From Xylona heveae TC161 (lineage: Eukaryota > Ascomycota > Xylonomycetes > Xylonales > Xylonaceae): DNA of 64,000 bases. Shown here piece by piece: positions 32,616-44,010 of the stretch; the stretch's first letter is position 1; the number at the start of each line of letters is the position of its first letter. The translations under genes were made by a program, and so were the position numbers. The stretch spans positions 372,001 to 436,000 of the forward strand of contig NW_017264202.1 in assembly GCF_001619985.1 (NCBI RefSeq), written 5' to 3'. Under the pieces are notes generated by a model. That model ran no database searches and was not told the DNA's origin. It saw only the letters and a program-made list of their open reading frames with translations.

Positions 32616-33558
32616 ATGGCTTCGCATTTTCCTATTAGGCCAATGGCCAATGTAGCCAACTTTGCGCGCCGACAGGCGGCCTCAAGGCCTGCGTCTTTCT
32701 TCTTCACTCAAAGATCGGCTTCCCAGGCCCGCTATCTTTCCGCCTCCCCTGCATGCCAGCAAGATCCTCCTGCGCCGGAGGCGCCGCGCTGGATGGCGAC
32801 GCCAAGAGCTATGGTTGCGCCTGTACGATCACGACCGCGGCCCCGCAGGGAGTGGCTGTCCAACGAAGATCCGGAGAAACTGAACCGGTTCTATGTCCGT
32901 ATATTAGGAAACCGCGGAGATCAGATGCTCAGCGAGGAGGTCAAGTGGCTTGCCGTCACGCATAAGAGCTTTGACCACGGCAGAAGAGGATTCAACGACC
33001 GACTGGCTTTCTTAGGTATGGATATAATAGATGAAGGGCCAAATAAACGGAGCTGGGGCATCAATAAGGCTGACTGAGGATTTTCTTGAATCATTAGGAA
33101 AACGGATAATCGAGTTGCAAGCAAATCTCGCTACGGTGCAGTCACCGCTGAGTACGCAACAATCGCTCGCCGCAGCGGATGCTGAGAAGGACGAGTATGG
33201 CCGCGTTCCGTTCAAACATCCCGCCCTTGAAGGTCTCGAGAACACGACCGATCGCTCGCGCAATTTGGTGGTGGACAAGAAGAGGTTGGCTCAGCTGGCT
33301 AGTTCGTATGGCCTTAACAGGGTCCTTCGATGGAAGCCTAAGAACGTGAGTACCGCTTAGACACGCTACAATAATCATCGGCGGTGCTAACTTGTAATTC
33401 TGCTTTAGGCTGAAAGCCTCTCGGGATCCGGTATCGACACTGTTCTTGCGCACAGCATGTATGCCATTGTCGGCGCTGTTGCCCTGCAGAGAGGCGGCGA
33501 GGCCGCTAACACACTCACAAGAGAGAAGATTCTGGCCCCTCTCGGTGTCACAGCTTAA
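32616..33558 (+). CDS. MRPL15: Mitochondrial large ribosomal subunit protein mL57 (yeast Mrpl15), RNase III-like fold
   Basis: Three exons (32616-33015, 33098-33345, 33409-33558) sum to 265 codons plus stop. Donors are GTATGG and GTGAGT; acceptors are ATTAG and CTTTAG. The first ~60 residues are rich in Arg/Ser/Ala with few acids, as expected for a mitochondrial presequence. The mature part carries the RNase III-like domain: LSEEVKWLAVTHKSFDHGRRGFNDRLAFLGKRIIELQ across the first splice, then LNRVLRWKP and DTVLAHSMYAIVGAVALQRGGEAAN. This is the non-catalytic ribosomal member; the acidic catalytic cluster of true RNase III (E/D in ERLEFLGD) is not kept. The yeast homologue is a structural subunit of the 54S particle. 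Confidence 0.92.
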
Positions 33559-34290
33559 AGATGGACATTTAGGATTTTGTACGATACCGGCGTCTCATAT
33601 TACGTGATGTATATTATATTTTCTTTCTATTGGCTATTTGTATATATGGTGCATATAAAAGCATGTTCTCTCCCCTGAGTGTCCTGGTTCATAACTTCTC
33701 GTGGTCCTCAATCCGAAGAAGTTGATAAATTTCGTATCCTCGCACATGGTTCAGTTTCTACTTGGATGCGGCCATTACAATCCATTTTCCTGTAGGTTTA
33801 TTCTAAACCTAGTTTACGAGTGAAAATATATAAAGTGATAAGCACAGTCAAAAGATGTGAATGATGGTGACTGTTTACCGCAAAGTTCCTTTTAATTACT
33901 ACGGCAATTCGAATCTGAAATTAGCCAATCACAGTGTGTATGCACATTTTAATGGAAGCAACCCTGAATTTTGTATTGTCTCATTCAAAGGGAATAGCTT
34001 ATTGTACTATACATAAATCAGAAAGCAATGAGTTAGCTATCCTAACGGACGATCAATAGCCGAGAGCGGTAGCCGTTAGTTAAACGCGGGCGTCTATTGT
34101 CGCCTAACTCCATTGTATCCTTAGCGGCAATCTCCATTCAAGCTCATCGCGCTCTCAAGCCCTCTCTAAATCACTTCGACTTCGCAGTTGGTCTTGAGAT
34201 AAATTAGCTGAGGATATCCCTCAGTATCAGCTCAAGTCAAAGCGATACTTCCTTTTTGATTCATTGACGCGTTTCGAAGCGGAGAACAAA
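33559..34290. other. Intergenic, 0.73 kb, with nested short inverted repeats
   Basis: This lies between MRPL15 and TAF11, both on the plus strand. It contains nested inverted repeats at 34030-34110 (GAGTTAG/CTAACTC outer, CTAACGG/CCGTTAG inner) upstream of TAF11. No gene was seen. Confidence 0.45.
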
Positions 34291-37041
34291 ATGTCGTCAC
34301 CACCGCATCTACCGACATCGCCGCCATACATCTCCTCCGGCGCACAAGGATCCAGGAAACGGCCATCAATCGCTGGACCTGGCTCAGCTCCCAAACGTCG
34401 CAAAGCTTCCCTTGCCACTTCAACGACTAGTACTCATCCCCTCAGGCAGACGTCGTTTCCTCCGGAGGAAGACGAGTCTCAATATGGGGCGCGTTCGCCA
34501 AGTGTCGAGAGCTCAACCATGTCGATGGGCGGAGGAAGAGGTGGAGGTGGCCCAGGGCGCAAGAAGCGAGGGCGCGGTAAAGATGCAGACACACGGAGTG
34601 TGCGCAGTGCAAAGACGACTGGAACAGGAACGGCGAGCGTCTCAGGCGGTCGAGGAGGTGCAGCGGGCGAAGACGAGCGCGGCGATGAAGAAGATGAAGA
34701 TGACGTTGGTGGAGACGACGCCGTCATGGAAGCTGATGGAGAGAAGGTCGATGAGGCGCAGGAAAAATACAAGCTCTCGTACGTTACTTTACGCCTCCGG
34801 ATGGGACTTGATCATCCGGTGCAGAAGGGATGTGTTTGGCTGAGCTAATAATTTGGCAGAGTCCTCGTTGAAGCTATGACCCCAGACCAAGTTGATCGAT
34901 ACACTCTATTTCGACGAGCGAGGCTACGAAAGGAGACTGTCCGAAAGGTACGTGTTCCGACCAGATCTGGCATTGTGGATGGAAATACTCCACACTCTAA
35001 TCTACCCTTCGGCGCAATTCTGACAATAAAGCAGATTACCAACCAGACCCTCTCACAATCCGTCCCACCCTCCGTCATTACCACAATTAACGGCTATACC
35101 AAAGTCTTTATCGGCGAATTGATTGAAAAAGCACGAGAAGTTCAGCGGCAGGAGATTCTCGCAGCCAAGCGCGCTCGCTGGGAACGCAAGCAACAGAGAA
35201 AGGCAGAAAAGGCCGAGAAGGCAGCAAAAGAAAACGCGGAAGCGGAAGCGGAAGCTACAAAGAAAGCCGAGACTAATTGCGATGACAAAAAGGCCAATGG
35301 CACCGGTGAAGCCTCTACCAACGGCACCAGCGGGGGAAAATCCACTGAAAATGCTCAGTCTTCTAGAAAGCCAAATGGAGTGAACGGCACTGCGACATCA
35401 TCAGCCCCGAACATTCAGTCACCCGCATCTACTACTGGTCCAGGCTCAGCAACGAATTCCCCGGCTCCAGGGCAGACCATCAGCACCAGCCCAGCCACAA
35501 TAGGCTCTGGGAACCAAGCTACAGCAAACGCCAACACTCATGCGAACATCAACCCAAGCCAAAGCGCACATACCATACCAAATCCCACGGCAATTCCAAA
35601 TCCAAACAACAACAATAACAACAACAACACCCTAAATACTCAGACCAATCATCACTCCCCTGCAGCAAACGCACCCGCCGCCACTGGGCCAAGCAGCGCA
35701 CCTAGCACAGCAAATGCCACGCCCCACTTATCTCCGAACCCTTACGCCGGCGTTGGACCTAGCTCAGGAACAGGATCTCAAGCCAGCACGCCCGGCTCAA
35801 TCCCCGCTGCCGCTGGTCCTCGGCCTTCTATCCCAGCAGCAACCACTGCGAACCCCAACCCCAACCCCAACCCCTCAAACACAACAAACGCTACTCAACA
35901 ACCCGCAACTCAATCTCCCAACCCGAACCCATCTCAGCCTTCAACGCCAACCCAGCCACCCGCCCCCTACAACCCTCAACGTCCCCCTTCATCAAACACC
36001 AACCTCAGCCTCAACACCAACGTCAACGTCAACATCAACGCCGCTCAATACAGCCAAAGCGCCCGCCTCACACCTACAACCGGTCAAGCACAGCAAAGAC
36101 ATACCTCCCCTTATCCCCAGAACCCCGCGGGCCGCTCCTCGCCGTACCCGCAGACACATAATCAGAGCACGACTCTTCATTCGTCGCCTTATTCTACTAC
36201 CACTACTACCAACCCATCCGGCCACTCTTCTCCGTACACGACCACCACACACGCATCCCCTTACGGCCCCAAGTCCCCATACTCGGCCGCTCATTCGCCC
36301 TACTCTGCGCCTGCACCTGCGTCTAATCCACCACCCAACCCCTCCGTTGCTGGAGCTGCAACCGCCACAGGTGTTGTTCCCAATCCCGCTTATCCGAATA
36401 CCTCACCCTACGCAGCCGCGTCTGTCTCGTCGCCGTATCGCACGACTAATCCCCCAACTCCTTCAATCCATTCTTCTTCTATTCCTTCTGCCGGTCCTTC
36501 TTCCATTCCTTCGACTGGTCCTTCCTCTATCCCTTCCGCTGGTCCCATGAACCCCGTTCATCCCATTCATCCCGCTCACTCCACAGCTCCCCTCGGTCCT
36601 TCTGCTGGTTCTGGCCCTGGCTCTGGCCCCGGGACTCCCAGACCGCAGTACGCTGCTGCTAGCGCATCCGGCGTCGGACTCGGCATCGGCGTCAACGGAG
36701 CATCGGGCGGAGTTGGAGTTGGAGGTGGAGTCGGCGGCGCAGGCGGGCCTACAGCCGGGAACGCGCCTCATATCGCAGCGCCCAAAAAAGAGCGCTCAGC
36801 ATCCGACTCCGACAACGACAACGACAGCGACTCCAACTCCGACGACAATGACAACGAAGATTTCGATCCGGATTCGTTCCGCGAAGAAGAGCGCGGTCCG
36901 TTACTCCCAGACCATCTGCGAGAAGCGCTGCGACGGTACAAAAAGGAGCGAGAAGGCGGGAGTGCGGGCTTCCGAGGACTGAGTCTGACGGGAGTGGAGA
37001 ATACTGCGTCGCGCACGAGAGGGAAGAGACTGTTTCGCTGA
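34291..37041 (+). CDS. TAF11: TFIID subunit TAF11 with very long low-complexity C-terminal extension
   Basis: Three exons (34291-34778, 34860-34947, 35035-37041) give 860 residues. TAF11 pairs with TAF13 through a histone fold in TFIID. The domain is rebuilt by splicing: VLVEAMTPDQVDRYTLFRRARLRKETVRK (164-192) joins directly to ITNQTLSQSVPPSVITTINGYTKVFIGELIEKAREVQ (193-229). The second intron (34948-35034, 87 nt) has no in-frame stop, so retention would insert 29 residues into the histone fold. The N-terminus is Gly/Ser-rich and acidic. Residues ~250-790 are extremely low complexity (Asn, Pro, Ser, Thr, repeated SPY and IPSAGPSS units), and the C-terminus returns to a conserved-looking acidic block (DNEDFDPDSFREEE and LPDHLREALRRYKKERE). 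The usual length of the family is a few hundred residues. The identification rests on the histone fold. Confidence 0.9.
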
Positions 37042-37878
37042 GATTGTTTTTTTCTTTGACGTGCGTCTTTGACGGGTTTTGTTCTATTGAAACTTCCTCC
37101 TTTGTCTTTTCATCTCTTTCTCCATCGTCCTAAATGAACGTCTTTATTCTAATTCGTAGTCGGCTGCCGGCTTCATCGTATCCTTAACCCGGGAAATGGG
37201 GGTGGGGAGGGGTTTCATCGATTTTAATTGAATCCAATCTGCGTTACGGGGTGGGATATATTTGTCGTATCATCTTTTCTGAATTTCAAAAATGCGGAGT
37301 TATGGAAGGGCGTTTTCAGGGTGTAAATACTCGCATCCTACGATCGAACTAAAATTCAATGAACATTTTATTATCACTTAATATGTAATTCATGTCATTT
37401 CACTTGATATTGAAAGTGCACAGTGGACAAGACTAGGAATTGAGGACAATTAAAAATTCAAATACGTTGCAATTCATGAGCGTAGAGAATGCTAGAGTAA
37501 CGGGCTAGAAACTAACGACAAATAACAGAGCGAAATCGCAAGTTGCCACGATAAACGGGCAATCATTATGCAGGGTCGAACATTAAAAATGGGACAAAAA
37601 GTACCAGCTAACGATGAGATAAGGACAGGAACGTCGTACATGATATAAACGCATGACGGAGTGCTTCGTGATGAGCACGTGTAGCAGAGAAAGACACAAA
37701 GGGTAGTTGAAACTGCAAAAGAAAGAATCATTTGCCGAGTGACTAAAATGAGTGGAGACATGCTTGAATCAGCCCGTGGAAAATAATTCAGGCGAAAAAT
37801 TAAACGCAGCCCGCGGCAAAGCGAACCGCAAAGAGGCCAACGACGATTTGATCAGATTTGGATAACCATGTGACCAGT
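37042..37878. other. Convergent 3' spacer, 0.84 kb
   Basis: This holds the 3' regions of TAF11 (+) and SPE2 (-). No coding signal was seen. Confidence 0.5.
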
Positions 37879-39591
37879 CTACAAGTTGATCTCACCCAAA
37901 CGGGGAGCACCTCCCTTCCAATCGTTCCGCTCATAGTAGCGGAAGATTAGATCATAGTCATCCAGGTCGTGCACGATCCGGTCAACTCGACGGTATCCCT
38001 TGATGGTGTCCATGCGAGAGTGACGACGAGCAGCAGCACGCTCGAGCGCCTTGATCTCTTGAATGGGGTCCTTGGGTCCAGTCGTCTCATCAACAACTGG
38101 CTTGGCCTCGAACAGAGTAACGGTGAATCGGCCCGGCTTGAAGATGTCAACAACATGTTCAACAATCTCGGCGGTCTCACGGCCAGTCTGGCGGCTAGGC
38201 ACGTTGGTCTCGAAGGAAGCGTACGAGCAGTGAGGCTCCGGGGTGACGTGCACAGTGAAATAGTGAGTCTGGCCACCGGCGTTGATGCTCCGATCGGGTG
38301 CCGGGATAACACCATTGGCCGAGAAGCCGCAAGGCGTAAAGAGATATGCATCAATGCGCGCGTCCGGGTACTTGCTGACGGGGTAAACGTCGGAAAGACC
38401 AGAGACATCGCTCACAACGGTTCCCAGGGCGTGACCCTCCGTAGTAAGCTCTTCGGGGAACGCCTCCTCGCGCGAAGAGAATTCTCCATTCTCAGAAGAC
38501 GTATTGCTAAACACATCAAAGCCCTCATCGTGGTGCATGTAGCCGCCGTTTCCGTTGATGGCAGCATGTCCATTCAAGCCGTTGGCGCCATTGCTGAGGA
38601 ATCCCAGGCTGTCATGCGCGTTCTGGCGGGCCTCACGAGCTTGCTGAAGGTACCGACCTTCCGCGACCGCACTCGCGTGTTCGAGATAGAACTGCTTTGC
38701 GTTCTCCTCGTCCAAGTCGGTCATCAGCACCTCGAGGGTCTCGTCCTCCGCGTGTCCTCCCTTGACGCCAGCTCGGTCAATGGCCTCCATCTCACCTGGT
38801 ACTTGAATCACCTTGGTCTCCGTGCGCAGCGAAGGGAACTTTTCGTGCTCTGGCGTGGACGGCGGGGTAAGCATGGTGCCTGGGCCAGTAATATAGAGGT
38901 ACCAGTGCTCGCCGTTCATCTTGCCCACCATGTACGCGCTGCCTCCCTGGAACATGTTATCCAGGTACTTGACCTCGTTGCGCCAGCTGCGGTGAGGTCC
39001 GCGCTGCTTGTCCGGGAACAAAAAGTTCTTCCGGCTATAGAACACTCTGTAAGGAGTGGCAGCCGCGGGAATGCCCTTGAGCGGATTGGCAGCAACGTGG
39101 GGGAAACCGGCGGTGAGCGCGGCAATCTCGAGCATACGAGGTAGACCGCAGAGCAGAGTTGTGGTTCCACACGTCTTGAGAATGAGTTTGTGCGGAAAGA
39201 CAAACATGCTCGACTCGGAGAGCAGGTAGGCATCCATGTCCTGCGATTCCACCACGGATAGTACTTTGCAGTTGACGAGGTCGAGCATCTCAGTCCAGGT
39301 TTCAAAGGGGACAGATTTGAGGCCGTTAAGGGCGGCAGACGCCGGAATGGCATCCGCAGAGGGGCTGAACCATACTTCTAAGAGCTTCTCGGGACCTGGG
39401 AAAAAAAAATTGTCAACATCAGGACCCCAAAAAGCAAAATGGAAAAAAGGCATCGTGAAAGCAGACGTACCCTCAAAAGCATTGGTTGAGTCAAGGTCAA
39501 TAGTTGCATCGCGATTGATTGTCAAATGCGGCGTCCCACTAAAAGAGGAGGGAGACGCAGTATAATGCTTGGGAATACTCAAGTTGACCAT
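37879..39591 (-). CDS. SPE2: S-adenosylmethionine decarboxylase proenzyme (polyamine synthesis)
   Basis: The enzyme decarboxylates AdoMet to supply aminopropyl groups for spermidine and spermine. Two exons (39471-39591, 37879-39395) give 545 residues. The 75-nt intron (GTACGT...CCCAG) is in frame and stop-free, but splicing restores the family sequence STNAFEGPEKLLEVWF (36-50). The autocatalytic site is YLLSESSMFVFP (97-108); cleavage before Ser102 creates the pyruvoyl cofactor. KTCGTTTLL (Cys116 as the proton donor equivalent) and DAYLFTPCGFSANG with a following THYFTVHVTPE are the other active-site segments. A fungal-type insertion of about 100 residues (Asn/Gly-rich) interrupts the second half, so the protein is longer than the ~330-400 usual in animals and yeast. 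The start is the first ATG after a leader that has no ATG for about 600 nt. Confidence 0.95.
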   Translation of the reverse strand: MVNLSIPKHYTASPSSFSGTPHLTINRDATIDLDSTNAFEGTSAFTMPFFHFAFWGPDVDNFFFPGPEKLLEVWFSPSADAIPASAALNGLKSVPFETWTEMLDLVNCKVLSVVESQDMDAYLLSESSMFVFPHKLILKTCGTTTLLCGLPRMLEIAALTAGFPHVAANPLKGIPAAATPYRVFYSRKNFLFPDKQRGPHRSWRNEVKYLDNMFQGGSAYMVGKMNGEHWYLYITGPGTMLTPPSTPEHEKFPSLRTETKVIQVPGEMEAIDRAGVKGGHAEDETLEVLMTDLDEENAKQFYLEHASAVAEGRYLQQAREARQNAHDSLGFLSNGANGLNGHAAINGNGGYMHHDEGFDVFSNTSSENGEFSSREEAFPEELTTEGHALGTVVSDVSGLSDVYPVSKYPDARIDAYLFTPCGFSANGVIPAPDRSINAGGQTHYFTVHVTPEPHCSYASFETNVPSRQTGRETAEIVEHVVDIFKPGRFTVTLFEAKPVVDETTGPKDPIQEIKALERAAARRHSRMDTIKGYRRVDRIVHDLDDYDLIFRYYERNDWKGGAPRLGEINL

Positions 39592-41615
39592 CTCCAAGTT
39601 GTCGTGTCCGTTCGGGAACGGATCTTTTTGTTTGACGCTGGGAAGTCGCTATAAGGCGTTGCTACTTGTTGACCACGTATGTCGGATCGGAGGAGAGATT
39701 ATGGGCAGTGAAGCACAATCTGCCACCCAGACGAATGATGCGGAATCCGTCTGAGAAGAGAAGGCCCACGAAAAAGTGGGAAAGACTCAAACGCTGGCGT
39801 CACCAGCAGCAGTGTAGGTTAAAATATGGCAACGACCTTAAAAGGACGTTATGGAGGTCGAGCGGAAAGGGGAATAAAAGAGGCTTTGCGCCGCGAAATG
39901 ATGGATATCGCTGTGGATCCTCGATCTGACAGATTCCGATACCCCTGGGAAAGTATCGGGTCTAGCAGAGGAGGATGACTTCTCTGGCTAAAATAAGGAG
40001 ATTATAAAGAGGAGGAGGATGCAGGTAGCTCGTGTTATCTGGGCCTGTCAAAGTAATCACGCGTCAGTGAAGTCTTCTCGTCAATTGACAGTCACCGATT
40101 GTGTTTTTTTTCGTGAAGAGCGTTTATTATTCAACGCTGAGATTGATGCAAGCACACACTGACCGGAGAAAGGGACAGAAAAAGATGAGACATGACAGCA
40201 GATTCACTCACTTTGCAGGCTTGGACAAGAATCGCAGTAGGTCCTTCCGGCTCATGAAGATCACAAGGACTTTGTGGGATGGAGTATTTTCACGGTGGCT
40301 GCTCAGAGCCTAGCCGTTGAGAAGGCACGCAAATGTAGTTTTGCCAGCGTGGCAGTCACCCCGTGCAGTGGCAGACTTGCCAGATGCTGCTTTTCTTGAG
40401 GCAGCAGCGACTGAGTAGCAATTGAAAAGTTAACGCGATGGCGTCGAGGGAATTCGTTGGATGGGGCAAGTTGATCGTTTGGGTTGCAAAAGTGAAATGG
40501 TGTCGCTTCTAGTGGAACTGTTAGGCCCACCAAGGTCAAAGAGCCCTACTAGGGGTGGCAGTGTTTCAACGAGAATATTGCACTGTACCTCGAAAAGAAG
40601 CAAAACGAATTATTGCGAATCACAGGGAGGGTGAATATCTTCAATATCACACAGGAAAGTTGTCAAAATGTATAGTGATGAGGCAAAAGTGGAAATTTTC
40701 AAAATGGCAACGGCTCACGAGACGTTGATCGTCGGTGTGTCTGTAACCAACAGAGCGCCGGAAAGAGGCAGTAAATTTACCCCAGTTAATTACCTAAGGT
40801 AAGATGGGGGGAAGGGCATGTCATTTTTATTCTTGCTCGAGCTCTGGGTCGTGTGCGTGTGGAATTTTCTCTCCTCTCTTACACTCTCTACCTCTCTCCT
40901 CTCAGTTCTCCTGTTTTTGTTCGCTGCGTGCGGGACTTTTTTTTCGCCCGACTTAATTTTAGCTCGACCAGGGGTTTAGTGAGAGTACTTTCCACATCAT
41001 ACGTTATATAGTGTTGATAAAAGTCACTCTCGGTTCCTGACTTGCGACTGGCGGCGAAAGCCGGCGCCGTTGCAGAGCACGAGAGAGGGGAACTCTGGTA
41101 CAAGGGGGAAGTTCTTTACGTCAACCTGGGGAAATTTACCCTGTAGGTGATTCTCACTTCGATGCATTATAAACAAATACAATATAATGATTCTACATTT
41201 TTGCTTTTTGCATTTTGCAGTTTCCAATTTCCCAATTTAAATCCATCTTTTTCTCCTAAAAGGGTCTCAGATATGATAAGACAAGATGCTGATTAATATC
41301 TTAGTCATTTATCTTCGGGAAATAGTTGATCCGGTCCACCAATCGGAGAGCTTCCTTCACGTGCTGACTTGTGAAAGACGTCAGTGCAGCCCAAACATTC
41401 CTCTTTGGGGACCCCAAACAAAGAACATCTCCAACCCTCGAGCCCCCCGGGAACATACTTATGGGGTCTTTGATCCAGCCTTCTTTTGAAACATTCATCC
41501 TTTGGTGATTCCATCTTCAATATTTTTGAAACATTTAAATAACCATCTATCGGAGTCTGTTTTATTGGTGAAATCTTGCCTAGCCGGTGCAGCGCACCAT
41601 ACACATTTTCTAAAA
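39592..41615. promoter_or_regulatory. Divergent spacer SPE2 / PhoD, 2.0 kb
   Basis: The half next to SPE2 (39592-40190) contains no ATG on the SPE2 strand, consistent with a long 5' leader kept free of upstream starts. The rest shows no recognisable gene. A poly-T/CTCTCT stretch lies near 40880-40910. Confidence 0.5.
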
Positions 41616-43712
41616 ATGCCATTCTTAATCAATAGCCTCACGACGCTGAGTTCCCTGAGCCTCAGGCTCATCGCCTATGTATTTCTAAGATGGGTTCGTT
41701 TTTTTCTTTGCTTTTGCGATTATTTCTAATCTTCACATTCTTCTATAACGTAACTAACATTCTCGATAGATTCCCGGACATGTATGTATCATGTGACGCA
41801 CGGTGACTTCTTTGCTGTTTCAAACCTAAACATGCATTTGATAGTGGGGCCCAGTTGCCGTATTCTCTCTCCTATCCGTCTATGTTCCATCCTTTATTAC
41901 AAGCCTTCTCTCAACTCCGTCCGAAGAACTTGTCGCTGCTGAAGTTGACGTTACCGTGTCCGAACAAACTGGCCGGTCGAAACCTCCAAACAAGGCTTCC
42001 TCGGCCTCGCATTCCACGAACCTGAGGAACGACAAGAAGCCTCCGCCACAGACCCGGGAAGAAATTTCAATTTATGAAACCCTCTTACTGGCCCAGTCCG
42101 ATCCGCGCATAATCCGCACCCTACTCACCGGCCTGCCGAGCCCAGCATCAACGTTATGGAGCTGCCTGACATTCATGATCAACGTCCTCCTTGCGCTTAT
42201 GGTTGCCGATCTGACCTATCACGCTCCCGTGCTTTACCCTGGTCATGACCTCTCCTTTGCACGCGTAGGCTTTGTGTCTGACACATCTGCCAAAATCCTC
42301 GTGCGAGAGCCCAACAACACCCTTCTTCCGCTGTATGTCTCCTACCGAGTCGACGACTACACTGGCGATCGATGGAAGCCCGGCGGAACAATTTATTTCC
42401 TCGACAACTTCACCGACTTTACCAGCACCGTCACAATCTCCCGTCTCAAGCCTGACACTCCCTACCAATGGTCCGTCTCAAACGACCACAAGGGAAAGTT
42501 CCGGACCGCCCCATCGCCAGGACATACCACCAATTCCGACATTTCTCCATTTACATTTCTCACAAGCAGCTGCATCAAACCACGCTTTCCTTACAATCCT
42601 CTAGAGCACCCACTGGGCTTTCCCGGGTTCCGGAAGATGGCCAAAGTTGTCGAAAAAATGTTTCCCCCACCTCAATTCATGCTCTTCCTCGGCGACTTCA
42701 TTTATATTGACGTGCCACGGCGGTTCGGCATTGACCGCGAGACCTACCGCTCCGAATACCGTCGGGTATACTCGTCTCCCGACTGGCCACGTGCGTCCAA
42801 GACGTTGCCTTGGATTCACGTATACGATGACCATGAAATCTCCAACGACTGGGACCAGAACACCACCGGCGTCTACCAAGCCGCCGCCGACCCCTGGAAC
42901 CTCTACCACGTGGCAGCGAACCCAACACCCGCTGAGAAAGGAGCGACATACTTTTCTTTCATTCAGGGGCCCGCGGCATTTTTCCTACTCGACACACGGC
43001 GGTATCGCTCACCAGAATTCGACCTACCGAACAATAGCTCAGGAAAGACTATGCTTGGCACCGCCCAGCGTAAGGCCTTTATCAAATGGATCCGCGAGCC
43101 TGTGCCCAAAGGCGTCAAGTGGAAGATTGTGGTGACCAGTGTCCCCTTTACCAAGAACTGGCGATTCGGCGGAGAAGATACCTGGGCCGGGTACGTCTTT
43201 GAGCGCAACGAGCTTCTCGAAGCCATGTGGGACGTGAGCACCAGGACAGGAGTTGGATTCATTGTGCTCAGCGGTGACAGACACGAATTTGCTGCAACTC
43301 AATTTCCTCCGCCTCGAGGAAGCAAGTACGGTCTCAACGCGGCGGTTCACGAGTTTAGTGTCTCTCCACTAAGCATGTTTTACTTGCCTGTCCGGACTTA
43401 TGAGCAGCGTGATGACGAGGACGTGTGTCTGAAGTGAGTACTTTTTCCCACTTTCCCTCCGGGCTCTCCTGTCGCCCCATTCTCTCTATGTCCATGATGT
43501 GTGAATGTAGTGGACTAGTCGGCTGATCATGAATTCCCACTTTTAGGTATCTCCCAGATGGAAACTCCAAATTCGGTGCCATCGAGATATATCCTCACAA
43601 ACCGCCAAACGAACAAGCGTTGCTCAAGTATCGACTCTTCATTGACGGCAAAGAAGCATGGAATTATGTAGTCACTTCGCCGCCCTCAGGAGGTGGTGGG
43701 AGATGGCAGTAG
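41616..43712 (+). CDS. PhoD-like phosphatase/phosphodiesterase with N-terminal membrane segments
   Basis: Four exons (41616-41693, 41770-41781, 41845-43433, 43547-43712) give 614 residues. The second exon is only 12 nt and encodes IPGH; joining gives the fluent membrane segment YVFLRWIPGHWGPVAVFSLL. No ATG exists in the long exon before residue ~140, so the upstream exons are needed to start the protein. Membrane segments lie at about 5-50 and 134-151. The metallophosphatase core follows: LGDFIYID (312-319), VYDDHEISNDWD (356-367) and LSGDRHEFAAT (505-515) supply the metal-binding Asp/His/Asn set of the PhoD family, with SCIKPRFPYNP before it. The active domain is expected on the lumenal or outer side of a membrane. 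The substrate is not evident. It is convergent with CFD1. Confidence 0.9.
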
Positions 43713-44010
43713 ACTCCTTTCTTTTTTCTTAATTTGCAATCTATTTTCTTGATTATACTCTGGGTGGCATCAGCTGTAGTTGCATTCCAATATTTTCAGT
43801 CCGAATGAAGCAGAAATCTCTTATATCGTAATAATAATCATCATCATCATCGTCATCATTCTTCCCTCTGAATACAAAAATCTCGCGCTCGCTCCTTTAC
43901 ATAAACCCAAAAACGCCTACAATGCGCCAGTAATGCGCCCAGAGATGCAATATGCCGAACATAAAAGTTGTAACTACACCCCGCAGACATTCGCAGACAA
44001 AGACCGTCCT

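Noticed and set aside
35714-36550. A 278-codon Pro/His/Thr/Leu-rich plus-strand frame
   Set aside because: It is a shifted-frame shadow of the TAF11 low-complexity region; the TAF11 frame continues into a conserved C-terminal block.
37969-39144. A 391-codon open frame on the plus strand opposite SPE2
   Set aside because: It lies fully antisense to the conserved decarboxylase exon, has no family features and is explained by codon bias of the real gene.
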